Positions 10,666 through 22,550 are shown, numbered from the stretch's first letter. The stretch is 64,000 nucleotides of DNA from Aristolochia californica (GCA_029961685.1 JARWKL010000004.1:34668986-34732985), one strand, 5' to 3'. A program made the numbers and translations. Notes: generated by a model not told the origin, from the sequence alone.

Positions 10666-10915
10666 TCATGATAGACTTATCTTTAAGAGTTAGAATTGGA
10701 ATGTAATTAGGAGAATGAAGTTTAATTGTACATGGATTTTATCACTTCCCTCTACTATAAATAGAGGTCCTTGTATTAAAAAATAAATCATCAAAGTGAA
10801 GTAGTTCTCCAGTTGTCTCTCATGAAGAGTTCTTCTCTTCCCTAAACTCTTTCTTCTCCTTTTCTTCCTCTCTCACCTTGCTCAAGATATCAGTAATGGA
10901 GTCCTAAATTCAACA

Positions 10916-10927
10916 TGGTATTAGAGC
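10916..10927 (+). other. primer-binding site of C1
   Basis: TGGTATTAGAGC directly follows the LTR end AATTCAACA. It has one change from the initiator tRNA-Met complement. Confidence 0.82.
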
Positions 10928-11422
10928 ATCAAATTTAGGATCCCCACGTCAAAGGAATACTTTAAGAAGGTATGATCAAAGCCACTAGTAGAAGGCTGTT
11001 TAAGAAGCCAAATTGAAGCTCATGAGATAAGTTTCTTTATTTTTTATATTATTGATTCATGCTTTGTTTCGGATATTAGAAGATGGTTTAGAGATGTTTT
11101 TATGGTTGTCTTCATCTTATGAGATTATGGAGATATATGCATCTCGGATTAGAAAAAGTTACCAAGGCAGTTTTATCAGTTTGGAAATTTGTTTGATCGA
11201 GATCAATTTATGCATAAAAACTTATAATTCTGTGGGAAAAGATTCCCAGATAAAGAAGAATGGTATTGGACCTATTATGAGTAGTCGTTCATTGAATTTT
11301 AGAAATATGATTACTTAGCTACTATGCTATGCCTCTCCATTAACAGAGTTAGTTGAAGAACTCTACTTGGTTTTTTTTTATTAATATTTGATTGGAGAAT
11401 TTTTTAAACTGAATTGCCTATT

Positions 11423-11652
11423 ATGGCTATCGAAAATATGAGTCACAAGAGTGATATACTCAGAATTACTACTATACCCTTGTGAGGGGTATCAAATTCC
11501 ATGAGTTGGTCCACTTTGGTTCGCAAGTTTCTTATAACCAAAGACCTTCTTGGTCACCTCACCAACCGTGAACCACCAATTGATGAAGAGGTTATTTTTT
11601 ATAACAAGTGGTTAAAAAATGATACATTGGTTATTAGTTGGCTTATCAATAA
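11423..11652 (+). pseudogene. copia gag start (C1), cut by X1
   Basis: An ATG at 11423 opens a frame with a TGA at 11483-11485, then SMSWSTLVRKFLITKDLLGH and NKWLKNDTLVISWLINN. This is the WSxxVRxFLxxxxLxGHL pattern of the copia-type gag polyprotein, which forms the virus-like particle. The frame is interrupted at 11653 by the start of X1. The 500-bp leader before it (10928-11422) shows nothing else recognisable. Confidence 0.75.
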
Positions 11653-14076
11653 TGTTGAATTTATGGAAAAGAGAAATACTTCATTGACTTCATTAACTTA
11701 TCATAATCAGAGTACATAAACCTCTATTTAAAATAGAGGAAGGTAGTAAAGTCCAACTACAATAAAACTACCTTTGTCCCAATTACACCCAAACTCTATC
11801 ACTTAAAGATAAATCCTAGCATAATTAAATAACTCAATATAGATAAAAGACAAACATAACTCAAACTAGAACTCTTTTAGACGTGACCATAAGATAAAGA
11901 TGCCTTTTTGAGTCCTTGATCTTCCAACTTATGAGATAAGGATGCCAACTTTTAGTAATCATAGTGGGTCCTACTTCTTATGTGCTTGGGGCCATCTTGT
12001 GGGCCTTCCTTGGTCGTGTGGCCCATCTTATAAAACTCTTAGATATGTGGGTCTTCCTTGGTCATGTGGGCTTGGGCCTATCTTCCAACACTCCCCCTCA
12101 AGCTAGTGGTAAGAGAACAACATGAACTCCTAGCTTGCTGCAAATGATGTGTAAAATCTTTTTGTATAAAATGGCACATCTTCCAATATGCATTCATCTT
12201 CCAACACTCCCCCTTGTGTCCTTTTATGAGGCCATGTTGGCATAATATAAGTGAGAGTAAAAATCACTTCTAGCCAGTAAGACATTGCTCCATACTCCAC
12301 TCCTAATGTTGCATGTAGGGCACACTCTTTCTTCTGTAGGTAGTGTATATATCGGCAATGCTCTGAAGTGTCCACCACCGTGTCCCTCCACAGGAATACA
12401 ACTCTCAAGTGGTAGGAGTAATAAAAGCCATTACAGGGGGGTAGTGGGTTTATTTATAATGGTGTTCCAATCCGGACATCGGCTCTCATGGTATCCCAAA
12501 CGTCAGATTTTTGAGAGTTAAATTTATCATGGTGTCCCAATCTGGGCATTGACTCTCATGTTGTCCCAACCGTGATATTTTTGAGAGTCAAATAAATTAT
12601 GGTATGAGAAAAGGTATTGAGGAAACCTCTTCTTCAATAATAATGTCTCATCCAAAGAGTCATAATAACTACAACTGAATATAACACAACCACTTCCAAC
12701 TCATATAAGACAAACCAAAATAATAAACCTTGTAGAAGGACCCATGAAATAATCATAATCTGATATAAATATATTTTCTTAGATGCAGAAGCTTCATCTT
12801 TTGTGCATCCATTTCTTGAATATCTTGGTCACATAAACTTATCCACAACATATGGAATATAATACCTCTTTCTTGATCTTCTTCTACTTCTCCCCCTTCG
12901 AGCTGGGATGTAATGGCAGTGATCCCAACTTGAACCAAATATCATAGATGGAGCAATAAGCCCAAATAACAGAGATGCAGTAATAAGACCTTAAAATAGA
13001 GAGAAATGAGATATTATCCTAATATATAAACTCGAACAGTGATACAAAAAAATCGGCTTAAATTTGGATTTTTCAATACAACAGAATACCAGCATGACCT
13101 TTGTTTCTTCCAATGCGAATATATCTTTAAATATAGATCAGATTTACATGAAATTTATCCTTATGAAACTAGAATTAAATAAATTTCATCCAAGTATAAC
13201 TCACTTCATAAAATATAATTATTGGAAGTTAAATAATCTCATAAATTTTGGTCTTTGTCATCTTGCCGATCTAAGTACTGTTTCTCCTTTTTTCCAGCAT
13301 GACCATTGACTCTTCCAAGATCAATATCTCCTTATAAAAAAAGATACAAAGAATTGGTTGAATAGGTAATAAATAAAACTTACATATCTTTCTTTTGATA
13401 TATAATTCTCCATATAAATTCTCTTTCTTGATAGAATTAAATACCTCGGAAGTTGAAGTGTTTTGTTGTTGCTAGAACCTTTTTTGCAATTTGACCTTTG
13501 CTTATTCAAATATTGATTTCTCTTTGTAGATAACTCAGATAAAAATTGATTGAATAGGTAAAAGAATAAAATTATAGATATTTATTTTTTTATATATTTC
13601 TCCATATAAAATCTAGTTCTTGAGAGCATAAAATACCTCAGAATTGGAAGCTTTTTGCTACTGCTCGAACCTCTTTTGCAATCAGACCTTTGGTCATTGA
13701 AATGTTGATATATCTCTGTAGATAACTCTGATTAGAAAAAAATTCCTTGGAAATTAGACTCAAATATCTTTTCGTCAATATATAATTTGCAATATGAAAA
13801 TATCAGTATAGAGTGAAAACACAAAGCAAACTACAGGTGTAGGGACTGAAAAAATACATACGAACCTAGACTTAGTGTTTAAGATTTAGACAAAAGAATC
13901 TCATTATCTCAGTGGGCTGACCAAGTCAACTCACAGAACCTGTTCTGATACCATGTTGAATTTATGGAAAAGAGAAATACTTCATTGACTTCATTAACTT
14001 GTCATATTCAAAGTACATGAACCTCTATTTATAATAGAGGAAGGTAGTAAAGTCCAATTACAATAAAACTACCTTT
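11653..14076 (-). mobile_element. X1: non-coding LTR retrotransposon (family X)
   Basis: On the minus strand. The 3' LTR is 11653-12090 (438 bp; TGTTGAATTT...CTTCCAACA as read on plus) and the partial 5' LTR is 13954-14076, cut by G1. The polypurine tract (plus-strand reading CTCCCCCTCAAGC) follows the 3' LTR and the primer site (TGATACCA on plus) ends at 13953. The internal 1.86 kb holds no long open frame and no retroviral domain. It is AT-rich and contains duplicated blocks of roughly 200 bp. The family occurs at least seven times here and must depend on proteins from elsewhere. Confidence 0.85.
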
Positions 14077-14460
14077 TTTTAAGTTCCCTTGCCATGGATC
14101 GAGTCATCCGACGATCACCTCTAGGTTCCAGATTGGAATACGTCATTGAGAAGGGTTTGGAATTCTAGGAACGCCCTATTTCTAAGAGACACTAAGCTTT
14201 CGAAGGAAGTTTACACCTTGGACCTCTTCAAAGAGAGAATCCGACCTCTTGGTTAAACTATTGATCAATTGCTTACTTTCATTCCAGAACCATTCATCCA
14301 TATAAGAGGATTAGGGTTGACGCACACCAGCAAAGGCCAAACAAAGGGCCACTAATTTGAAGGAAATTACATCTAAACCTGCTAATCGCAAAAACTTGGA
14401 AATTACATAATTTAACCCCTGCGTCTACTAATTACTCTAGATGCTATGGAGTCCATAACA
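14077..14460 (-). repeat. 3' LTR of G1
   Basis: Plus-strand reading AAGTTCCCTTGCCATGGATC ... GGAGTCCATAACA. The outer end matches the G2 LTR start (TTCTCAAGCCATGGATCGAG), but its TG is lost in a T run. C13 at 14464-14476 next to it is an expanded polypurine tract. Confidence 0.78.
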
Positions 14461-15937
14461 TCACCCCCCCCCCCCCTCCTAGAGAAAGAGCATGTCCTCA
14501 AGAGGGCACGGAAATCCTCTAGTGATTCCCAAGAAGCTTCAACAAGATCTGTGTCGGCCCACTGGACTAAAATCTCCCACGACCCTTGGACCCGACGAAC
14601 TTGAAACACCTTCTCTAGAGTAGGTAGAACATGACCATCTTGTATTGGTGGCAACGGTGTGTGGAGCATATGCGAGTCTCCCCTGAATGGCTTCAATAGG
14701 GAGACATGGAAGACATCATGGATCTTGGCATCTGGTGGGAGTTGCAGGCGATAAGCCACACCGCCAATACGGTTCAACACATGGAATGGGCCATAGAATT
14801 TTGTTGAAAGTTTGTGACGTTTGGAGGCCATAAGGGAAAGTTGGCGGTAATGTTGAAGTTGAAGCCATACATAATCTCCCGGAGAAAATGAAAGGTCACG
14901 ATTACCCTTGTCGTAAGTGTTCTTCATAGTGTCCTGAGCTTTCTACAAGTGATCTTTGACCAATGCGAGCATAGTATCCCGTTCCCCCAAAGCCTGGTCT
15001 AGAGCCGCCACCTGAGACAAGCCAGGTTCGTAAGATAATAGACGAGGGGGGTCTCGCCCATAAACCACCTTGAAGGTGTAGGGCCAAGTGCTGTGTGGTA
15101 AGATGTATTATAGTAAAACTCAGCCCAAGCGAGCCAACGGGCCCAACTTTTGGGAGTATCCCCCACGAAACAGCGCAAATATATCTCAATAGTGTGGTTG
15201 ACTACTTTCGTTTGCCCATTTGTTTGAGGGTGGTAGGCTGATGAGAAAGCCAATTTTGTGCCCTGTAATTTGAATAGCTCTTTCCTAAAGGTACATGTGA
15301 ATACTGCATCTCTGTCACTGGTGATGGACTCCGGTAAGCCTGGAAGGCGGACAATCTTGTCCAAGAATATCTGAGCCACATGTGTCACCATATAAGGATG
15401 CGCTAGGGGCAGGAAGTGCCCATATTTAGAGAACCGATCCACCACTACGAAGATAATAGATTTGCCTGAAGATGTTGGGAGGCCATCTATAAAGTCCATG
15501 GATATATCTGCCCATACCTGTGAAGGGAGCTGAAGTGGTTGCAGCAGGCCTGCTGGGTTTAATGATTCTGCTTTGTTCTGTTGGCAAACCTGGCATGCAG
15601 ATACATAGTCAGCCACCATACGTTTCATGGCACTCCAATAGAAGTCACGACTTAGCCGAAAATATGTCTTTTGCTGGCCTTCATGAGTGTTGTCGTGAAA
15701 TGTAGATAGGATGCTGTTGAGTAGGGCTGAAGTAGGATGGAGATAAATTTGATTCTTATACAAGATGAGACGGTCCTGAAGTGCCCAATTGTTGTCCATG
15801 ATGCTTTGCTCAATGTTTTGATACAAGGCAATGAGCTCGGGATGTTGCTGAATTTCATCCCTAATTGAATCGAGCAAAAGAAACCGTGGTTGACTGATTG
15901 GGTGTAGTTGTGGTTCCGACATGTCCAGGCGAGACAA
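14461..15937 (-). pseudogene. G1 integrase and chromodomain (broken)
   Basis: The longest frame is 15937-14999 (312 codons). It holds the zinc-binding HDNTHEG and CQVCQQNK motifs, the core MDFIDGLP and SITSDRDAVF, and the third-site motif as NGQTKVVN, where Lys replaces the usual catalytic Glu of QTE. After a frame change, 14927-14412 holds [21 protein letters not shown] and a chromodomain-like end with WEILVQWADTDLVEASWESL. That domain marks chromoviruses and is thought to steer insertion into heterochromatin. Frame changes and the Glu-to-Lys change make it inactive. Confidence 0.87.
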
Positions 15938-16013
15938 GCATCAACCCCTTTGTTAAGGTGGCCTGGTTATACTCCACCTTAAAATCAAAATCCATCAATT
16001 TACTCAGCCAATG

Positions 16014-16438
16014 CTATTGCGGTGAAGTACTGATACGTTGCTCCAATAAATATTTCAAACTGTAGTGGTCAGTCCGGATCACGAAGTGTCGACCCCAAAG
16101 ATAGGGCTGCCAATGCTGAATGGCTTTGGCTAAGCTGATAAGTTCCCTTTCATAAGAAACTAATTTGTGCTGGTGCGTGGCAAAGTGCCTACTGAAATAT
16201 ACAATGGGATGGCCCTGCTGTTCTAAGACTGCGCCAATGCCCCCTCCGGAAGCATCACATTCAATAACAAACGGTTCTTCAAAATTGGGGAGTTGGAGAA
16301 GCGGGGCAGAGGCTAAGGCGTGTTTCAACTGGTCAAAGGATGTAGCTGCTATGTCTGACCATGTGAAGGCGCTACGCTTAAGTAAGCTCATGAAGGATGA
16401 GCTCAACTGGCCATAGTCGCGAATGAACTTCTGGTAGA
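16014..16438 (-). pseudogene. G1 RNase H region
   Basis: Gypsy RNase H with FVIECDASGGGIGAVL (first catalytic Asp), YERELISLAKAIQHW and FVIRTDHYSLKYLL (later catalytic residues). It begins inside YxKF of the connection domain, where the TRIM has been inserted, and ends at a stop after STSPQ at 16014-16022. Sequence between here and 15937 continues the connection toward integrase in another frame. Confidence 0.85.
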
Positions 16439-16860
16439 TGTTATGGGACATCCTGGTTATGGGCCTGGGTTAAGTATCTATGTCTTCCGCTCCTAACAGG
16501 CCGGTCTTTTGGGTAGTATTGGCTAGGTGCTTAACATTTGGTATCAGAGCCGACCCTCGGTCGCGAGTTCAATTCCCGGCAACGCTGCAGAGGCTGGATT
16601 AAAATACTGGTAGGCCGTAGGATAAAAACCCGGGTCGGGCCAGTGTCGTTGCATCGCGCGCAAAGGCTAGATTAAAATACAGGTAGGTCGTAGGATAAAA
16701 ACCCGGGTCGGGCCTGTGTCGTTGCGCCGCCGTGGTCGTCGGCTCGCGAAGGGGGGGTGTGATGTTATGGGACATCCTGGTTATGGGCCTGGGTTAAGTA
16801 TCTATGTCTTCCGCTCCTAACAGGCCGGTCTTTTGGGTAATATTGGCTAGGTGCTTAACA
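16439..16860 (+). mobile_element. TRIM: 422-bp miniature LTR retrotransposon
   Basis: Two 98-bp direct terminal repeats, 16439-16536 and 16763-16860, both TGTTATGGGAC...GTGCTTAACA, with one difference seen (GGGTAGTATT against GGGTAATATT). A primer site TGGTATCAGAGC lies at 16539-16550 and a G-rich polypurine tract (GAAGGGGGGGTG) before the second repeat. The 226-bp interior has no coding capacity but holds a 73-bp tandem duplication (from 16591 and 16664). It lies inside a Tyr-Tyr pair of G1 pol. Flanks (GTAGA / TAATA) do not give a clean duplication. The near-identical LTRs suggest a recent insertion compared with its host. Confidence 0.9.
16539..16590 (+). other. TRIM primer site followed by a tRNA T-arm-like block
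   Basis: TGGTATCAGAGC matches the initiator tRNA-Met complement. Sixteen bases later GGTCGCGAGTTCAATTCCC resembles a tRNA B box (GGTTCGANTCC). This could be an accident, or a tRNA-derived internal promoter-like module. Confidence 0.45.
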
Positions 16861-17640
16861 TAATACCTGGCCAGGCCTAAAAATCCCCGTAAAGTAGTGA
16901 CTGAATGTGGAGTGGGCCACTCAACCACTGGCTGTATTTTGCTACTGTCGACCTTAATGCCAGAGGCTGAGATGACATGACCCAGATAAGCTACCTCTGA
17001 GGTACCCAAAGAGCATTTGGATTGGTTGAGAAACAAATTATGGGAACGCAGAAGGTTGAATACCTAGCGCAAATGCTGAATATGGTCTTCCCAGTGCTTG
17101 CTATAAATTAGAATATCATCAAAGAATACTAGAACATATTTTCGTAAGAGAGGGCGAAAGACCTTGTTCATCAGGGCCTGAAAAGTGGAAGTGGTGTTGG
17201 AGAGCCCAAATGGCATGACTAAGAACTCAAAATGGCCATGATGCGTGCGGACGGCAGTTTTCTCCACATCTGCAGGGTGTACCCGAATCTGGTGGTACCC
17301 AGATTTCAAATCCAGCTTAGCAAATAATTCTGCCCCATGCAATTCATCCAAGAGTTTGTCCACCATGGGTATATGAAATTTATCCTTAACCGTATGAGCA
17401 TTGAGCTCTTTGTAGTCAACACAAAATCACCAAGAGTGGTCATGTCTTTTCACCTACAACACTGGTGAAGAAAATGGAGACCGGCTGGGCTGATTAATGC
17501 CTTGCGCTAACATATGCTAACACTGACCCTCTTTCTCATCTTTCTCAAATGGGGGCAGAGGTATGGGCACACCACTACAGGCTCAGTGCCTAACTTTAAA
17601 TTTATCCAATGATCACAAGCTTGGATCAGTGGAAACGCAG
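16861..17640 (-). pseudogene. G1 reverse transcriptase (broken)
   Basis: Frames 17366-17064 and 17036-16794. The first holds [28 protein letters not shown] and the intact polymerase site [10 protein letters not shown]. The second holds [20 protein letters not shown] and LRGFLGLARYY. Upstream (to about 17640) the finger region is present in other frames with stops. The catalytic Asp pair is intact but the frame is not. Confidence 0.86.
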
Positions 17641-17827
17641 CAGGCTCCTAAAATAAATCAGAAAATTCTGTAAGGAGTGAGTTTAACTTACACCAATCGA
17701 AGTCCATAAGTTGGATATTCTGGAGAGTGAGAGGTAACGGAGCATGAGTCCCATGAAGGGTGAGTTGTTGCTGGTCTTACGTATAACTCATAGTGAAGGA
17801 CTTGAAATCCCATAAAATTGGACCCAA

Positions 17828-18365
17828 CTACTGTAGCCATTTAATCCCCAACACCAAGTCAAATCTAGAGAGTAGAATGACTAAGAACTCCGTCAAAAAT
17901 TTGTTGCCTTCAATATCAAAAGGTACTGATGGACAAACTCCAGCATTGGAAATCTTTTCCTCATTGGCTACCGAGACCAAAATGCCAGTGTTCTGCTGAA
18001 TCGGTAAGCTGAGTTGTTGTGCTGCTGGTTGGCTAATAAAGTTGTGGGTACTGCCTGAACCCACTAAGGCCAGCAACTGTAGGTGTTGGAGGCCAGCTCG
18101 AACCTGCATGGTGTTTGTACCATGCAACCCTGTCATAGTATGGAGAGAAATGGCTGATTCTTCCATCTCAGGCTCTACAACTTCTTCCAACGGTGGGTTC
18201 TTCTCGGAATCATCCACCTCTAACCAAAATAGACATTTGCATATGTGACCCGGTGTGTATGGCTCATCACAATTTTTTTTTCTCTCCTCTATTCCTTCTC
18301 TGGTTTGGAAAGGCAACGAATGTATTGTGGCAGTGGTGCCTTGGGTGGTTTTGATATTTGAGAAG
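17828..18365 (-). pseudogene. G1 zinc knuckle and protease
   Basis: The frame 18316-17828 begins near the gag zinc knuckle (NCDEPYTPGHICK, first Cys lost) and holds an acidic linker, then the aspartic protease. The active site reads ALVGSGSTHNF, where ALVDSGSTHNF is expected, so the catalytic Asp is replaced by Gly. DLVLGIKWLQ is the C-terminal protease block. The frame breaks at the G2 insertion (TATTG, 18366-18370). Confidence 0.82.
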
Positions 18366-18370
18366 TATTG

Positions 18371-18964
18371 TGTTACGTTCTCAAGCCATGGATCGAGTCA
18401 CCCTTTGCTCTCCTTGGTCTTCCAGGATTAAAGACAATGAAGATCTGGACTAGGGATTCTTGGAATGTCCAATGGTGTATGATGAACTCTGACGATGAAG
18501 ATGAACAGTCACTGGTGATAGACGAACTCGGTAGGGAGAATATGAAGGGGTCGTTGGTGGATGTAAATCTCATGAGGAAGTAGATGAATAGGAGTTGATG
18601 GAGGAGGAGCTTGGAAGGGAGAAGAAGGGATGTTGAGGGGTGAGGAACTTGGGATGAAGAAGGGGAAGAGACATTGATGGAAGAGGGTTCGTGAGGAAGA
18701 AGATGAAGAGACTTGAGCTTTCAAAGGAGCTCCACCCTTAGGCCTCGTGAGAGAGAGAACCTGATCTCATTTACCTATGGCTCAAAGCTTAATTTTCATT
18801 CAAATAAAACCCCTATAAATAATGGGAATGCCCCCTTACACAGCCAACGCAAGCCCAAGTTTTGACTGAAATTATATAAATGCCACCTAAGAGAACATTC
18901 AAAAAATTACAAAAATTATCCTCTACGTCTACTTGCTACTCTAGATGCTATGGAGTCCATAACA
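18371..18964 (-). repeat. 3' LTR of G2
   Basis: Plus-strand TGTTACGTTCTCAAGCC ... GAGTCCATAACA, 594 bp, followed by a C-rich polypurine complement (TTACCCCCCTCCTCG). It aligns with 23279-23873. Confidence 0.92.
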
Positions 18965-18984
18965 TTACCCCCCTCCTCGAGAAA

Positions 18985-20214
18985 AAGCTTGTCCTCAAGC
19001 TCAAAGGTGGGGTAAAGGGCCCGGAATTCCTCGAGTGGTTCCTAGAAGGCAACAACCGCCTCGGCGTCAGCCCACTGAACTAAAAGCTCCCATGACACAT
19101 GAACGTGGCGAGCCTACAAAACTTGTGCGGGAGAGGGCAGAGCACGACCTTCATGCAGTGGTGGCAAGGGCATGTGCAGCATGGGTGAGTCGCCACGAAA
19201 TGGTTTCAAGAGAGAAACATGGAAGATGTCATGGATACAGGCATCTGGTGCAAGCAGGTGGCGATAAGCCACCTTGCCAATGTGAGCAAGGACCTGAAAA
19301 GGGCCATAAAATTTGGGGGAAAGTTTGTACCTCCTTGCGACTGAAAGCGAACGTTGTCGGTAAGGCTGAAGGTGCAACCAAGCATAATCTCCCGGAGCAA
19401 AAGAAAGGTCCCTATGATGCTTGTCATAGTTATGCTTCATCATGGCCTGAGCTTTCTGCAAGTTGGACTTGACCTGTTCAAGCATTGTGTCCTGTTCGCC
19501 CAATGCCTGGTCAATCAGTGACAAGTGAGACAAACTAGGTTCATAAGAGAGGAGGCGAGGAGGTTCACAACCATAGACCACCTGGAATGGAGTGGCGTCG
19601 AGAGCCGTATGGTAAGAGGTGTTATAACAGTACTCCACCCATGCCAGCCAACGTACCTAGCATTTGGGGTGGTCCCCAACAAAACACCGCAAATAGATCT
19701 CAAGGGTGCGGTTCACCACTTCGGTTTGCCCATCAGATTGAGGGTGGTAGGCAGAGGAGAAGGCCAATTTGGTACCCTGTAATTTGAAGAGGTCTATCAA
19801 AAACGCACTGGTGAAAACTACATCGCGGTCACTGGTGATGGACTCTGGTAAGCCATGCAGACGGACAATCTGTTCCATAAAGAGTTGAGCTACATGTGTT
19901 ACTGTATACGGATGTGCCAAGGGCAGGAAGTGTCCATATTTAGAAAACCGATCCACCACAACTAGAATGACAGATTTACCCAAAGAATTGGGAAGGCCAT
20001 CTATAAAGTCCATGGAGATATCAGCCCATACTTGTGACAAAAGTTGAAGAGGTTGCAACAGGCCTGCTGGGTGTAGAGAATTGGCCTTGTTCCTCTGGAA
20101 AACTTGGCACGCCGAGACATAGTCAACATCCATACACTTCAAGCCTTTCCCATAGAAGTCCCAACTAATACGAAAATAATTTTTTTTCTGGCCCTCATGA
20201 GTACTATTGTGCAA
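18985..20214 (-). pseudogene. G2 integrase and chromodomain (broken)
   Basis: The core frame 20214-19657 has CQVFQRNK (zinc-finger Cys partly lost), WADISMDFIDGLP, SITSDRDVVF and SDGQTEVVNRTLE with the catalytic Glu kept. The frame 19638-19114 holds [14 protein letters not shown] sequence ([17 protein letters not shown]), [16 protein letters not shown] and [12 protein letters not shown]. The chromodomain follows in other frames toward 18985 (LLVQWADAE, FELEDKLF). It is clearly related to the G1 and G4 proteins. Confidence 0.88.
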
Positions 20215-21660
20215 GGCAGAGATAATTTTAGGGAGAAGCGGGGAGGTGTGGTGAAGAAAAAGGCACTTCTTGTATAATATGAGACCATCCTGAATTTCCT
20301 AATGGTGATCCACAGTGCCTTGCTCAATCTTCCGGTAAAAACTAGGAGCTCAGGATGGTTCTGAATGTCACCTTGGATGGAGTTGAGCAACAGGACTCGC
20401 GGTTGACTGATAGCATGTAGTAGAGGTTCCAACAAATCCCTGCGTGACAGTGCATCTGCGCCACTGTTAAGGCGGTCCGGATAGTATTCCACCTTGAAAT
20501 CAAAACCCATGAGCTTACTGAGCCAATGTTGCTGGGGGGAATTCGTGAGACGTTGCTCCAGCAAGTACTTCAAACTGCAATGGTCGGTCCGGATCACAAA
20601 GTGCCTACCCCACGGTAGGGCCTCCAATGCTGGATGGTTTTGGCTAAGCCGATGAGTTCCCATTCATAAGCCGCTAATTTGTTGTGGTGTGGGGCCAACT
20701 GCCGACTGAAGTATGCTATGGGGTGCCCTTGCTGCTGTAAGACGGCCCCAATGCCGCCACCAGAAGCATCACATTCAATAATGAACATTTCTTCAAAGGT
20801 CGGAAGTTGGAGAACCAGTGTCAAAGCTAAGACCTGTTTCAGCTGTTGGAAGGACGAATTGGCTACGTCGGTCCATGTGAAGGCATCCTGCTTGAGTAAA
20901 CTTGTAAGTGGTGAGGTGATCTGGCCATAGTCACGAATAAACTTTCTATAATAGCCATCTAACCCGAGAAACCCCCTCAAAGTCATGATCGAATGCGAAG
21001 TCAGCCAGTCCAGCACTGACTGAATTTTATTGTTGTCCACTTTAACCCCGGAGGCAGAAATGACATGACCCAAGGAGGCGACCTCAGAAGTCCTCATCTC
21101 ACATTTAGACTTATTAAGGAATAAATGGTGGCAACGCATGAGGTGGAATACATGTCACAGGTGCTGAATGTGGTCGCTCCCATTCTAACTATAGATCAAG
21201 AACATATTTGCGCAAGAATGGGTGAAATACCTCATTCAAGAGTGCCTAGAAGGTAGAGGGCGCGTTGGAAAGACCAAAGGGCATCACCAAGAATTCAAAA
21301 TGACCGTGGTGGGTACGGAAAGCCATTTTTTCGACATCATCAGGGTGGACCCAGATTTTATGGTAGCCGGATTTCAAGTCCAGCTTTGTAAATAATTCTG
21401 CTCCATGAAGTTCATCCAACTGTTCATCCACCACCGGAATGGGAAATTTATCCTTCCCCGTGTGAACGTTGAGCTGCCTGTAGTACACACAGAACTGCCA
21501 TGAATTGTTATGTTACTTTACCAACAGAACCGGCGACGAGAAAGGCGAACAACTGGGCTGGATAATCGCTTGAGTTAACATGAGCTCACACTGGCGCTCT
21601 ATCTCATTCTTCTGCAAGTGGGGGTACCAGTATGGACGCACCACTACTGGCTCAGTGCCC
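20215..21660 (-). pseudogene. G2 reverse transcriptase and RNase H (broken)
   Basis: 21488-21246 holds [26 protein letters not shown] and [13 protein letters not shown]. The polymerase-site region (about 21180-21245) is damaged by a deletion and stops. 21139-20594 holds NKSKCEMRTSEVASLGHVIS, RGFLGLDGYYRKF and FIIECDASGGGIGAVL. 20663-20139 holds FVIRTDHCSLKYLLEQRL and NSGADALSRRD. These are reverse transcriptase, connection and RNase H in the usual gypsy order. Confidence 0.86.
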
Positions 21661-21839
21661 AACTTCAATCGGATACGATGATCACAAGCCCGTATCGGAG
21701 GCAGGGCAGCAGGTTGCTGAAATAAGTTGGCAAATTTATCCATAAGCTTCATGAGTTGATTGCCCTCTGAGTCCCGAACCTGGATAGTCTGAAGATTACA
21801 CGGTAGGGGAGCATGCATACCATGGAGCATGAGCTTCTG

Positions 21840-22385
21840 TTAATCCTGGTTGAAACTCATAGTAAGGGACTTAAAATCCCACAAAATCGGCCCCAACTGC
21901 TGCAGCCATTTAATGACTAGGACCAAATCAAATCCAGCAAGCCGAATGACCAGAAAATCTGCTTGGAAGGTGTGGCCTTCAATGACAAAAGTGACTGCTG
22001 AACATAACCCCACACTGGTAATTTTCCCCCCATTAGCTACCGACACAGAAATGACCGAATTGTGCTGCAGTGGCAAGCCCAACCGGTGGGCTGCTGGTTG
22101 GCTAAGGAAACTGTGGGTGTTGCCGGAGTCAACTAGTGCAAGTAACATCATAGCTTGAATGCCAGCATGGACCTGCATCATAGTGTTTCTGTGTAACCTT
22201 GTAATGGCGTGGAGGGAAATGGCTGGTGCTTCCTCTTCCGTGCCGACCTCTTCTTCCTCTTCTTCTATGGGAGGGTTGTCTTTTGGATCCTCATCCTCTA
22301 ACCAAAACAGCCTCTTGCATAAGTGGCCATGAAAGTAATTTTCATCACAATTAAAACGGAGCCCCTGGGCCTTCCGTTGATCCAT
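21840..22385 (-). pseudogene. G2 zinc knuckle and protease
   Basis: One 181-codon frame. It opens with NCDENYFHGHLCK (knuckle), then an acidic Glu run, and the protease active site LLALVDSGNTHSFLS, with the catalytic Asp-Ser-Gly kept. It ends with FDLVLVIKWLQQLGPILWDF. A further frame (21830-21513) links to the reverse transcriptase finger region ([11 protein letters not shown]). Confidence 0.86.
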
Positions 22386-22550
22386 TTCGGATTTGGAAAG
22401 ATGTTTAATAAACTGAGGGGGAGGCGTTGACCTGGTAGGCTCGGATTACTGAGAGGTGGGCTGCCCTTGGCACTGAGAGGTGATGTGAGTTGCTAGGGTT
22501 ACCAGAGGGCACTATGCTCAGCCAAGGAGGGCGACGCACCAAGGATTATT

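Larger units (their letters stand above)
6340..11652 (+). mobile_element. C1: 5' part of a Ty1/copia element, LTR split by P1
   Basis: The LTR starts at 6340 (TGTTACTATGTGGGACCC) and runs to 6642. It is broken by P1 and resumes at 10671 (ATAGACTTATC), ending AATTCAACA at 10915. Without P1 it is about 550 bp and matches the C0 LTR along its length. A primer site (TGGTATTAGAGC) follows at 10916, then a leader and the start of gag, which is cut by X1 at 11653. The rest of pol and the 3' LTR are not found to the right. Confidence 0.85.

Noticed and set aside
11653..14076. Family X as a SINE or LINE
   Set aside because: It has LTRs of about 440 bp, a primer-binding site and a polypurine tract, and X solo LTRs with five-base duplications occur. 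These are features of LTR elements.
16539..16620. Possible tRNA gene at the TRIM start
   Set aside because: A TGGTATCAGAGC primer site plus a B-box-like stretch lacks an acceptor stem, anticodon arm and A-box spacing. It is a primer-binding site, not a tRNA gene.
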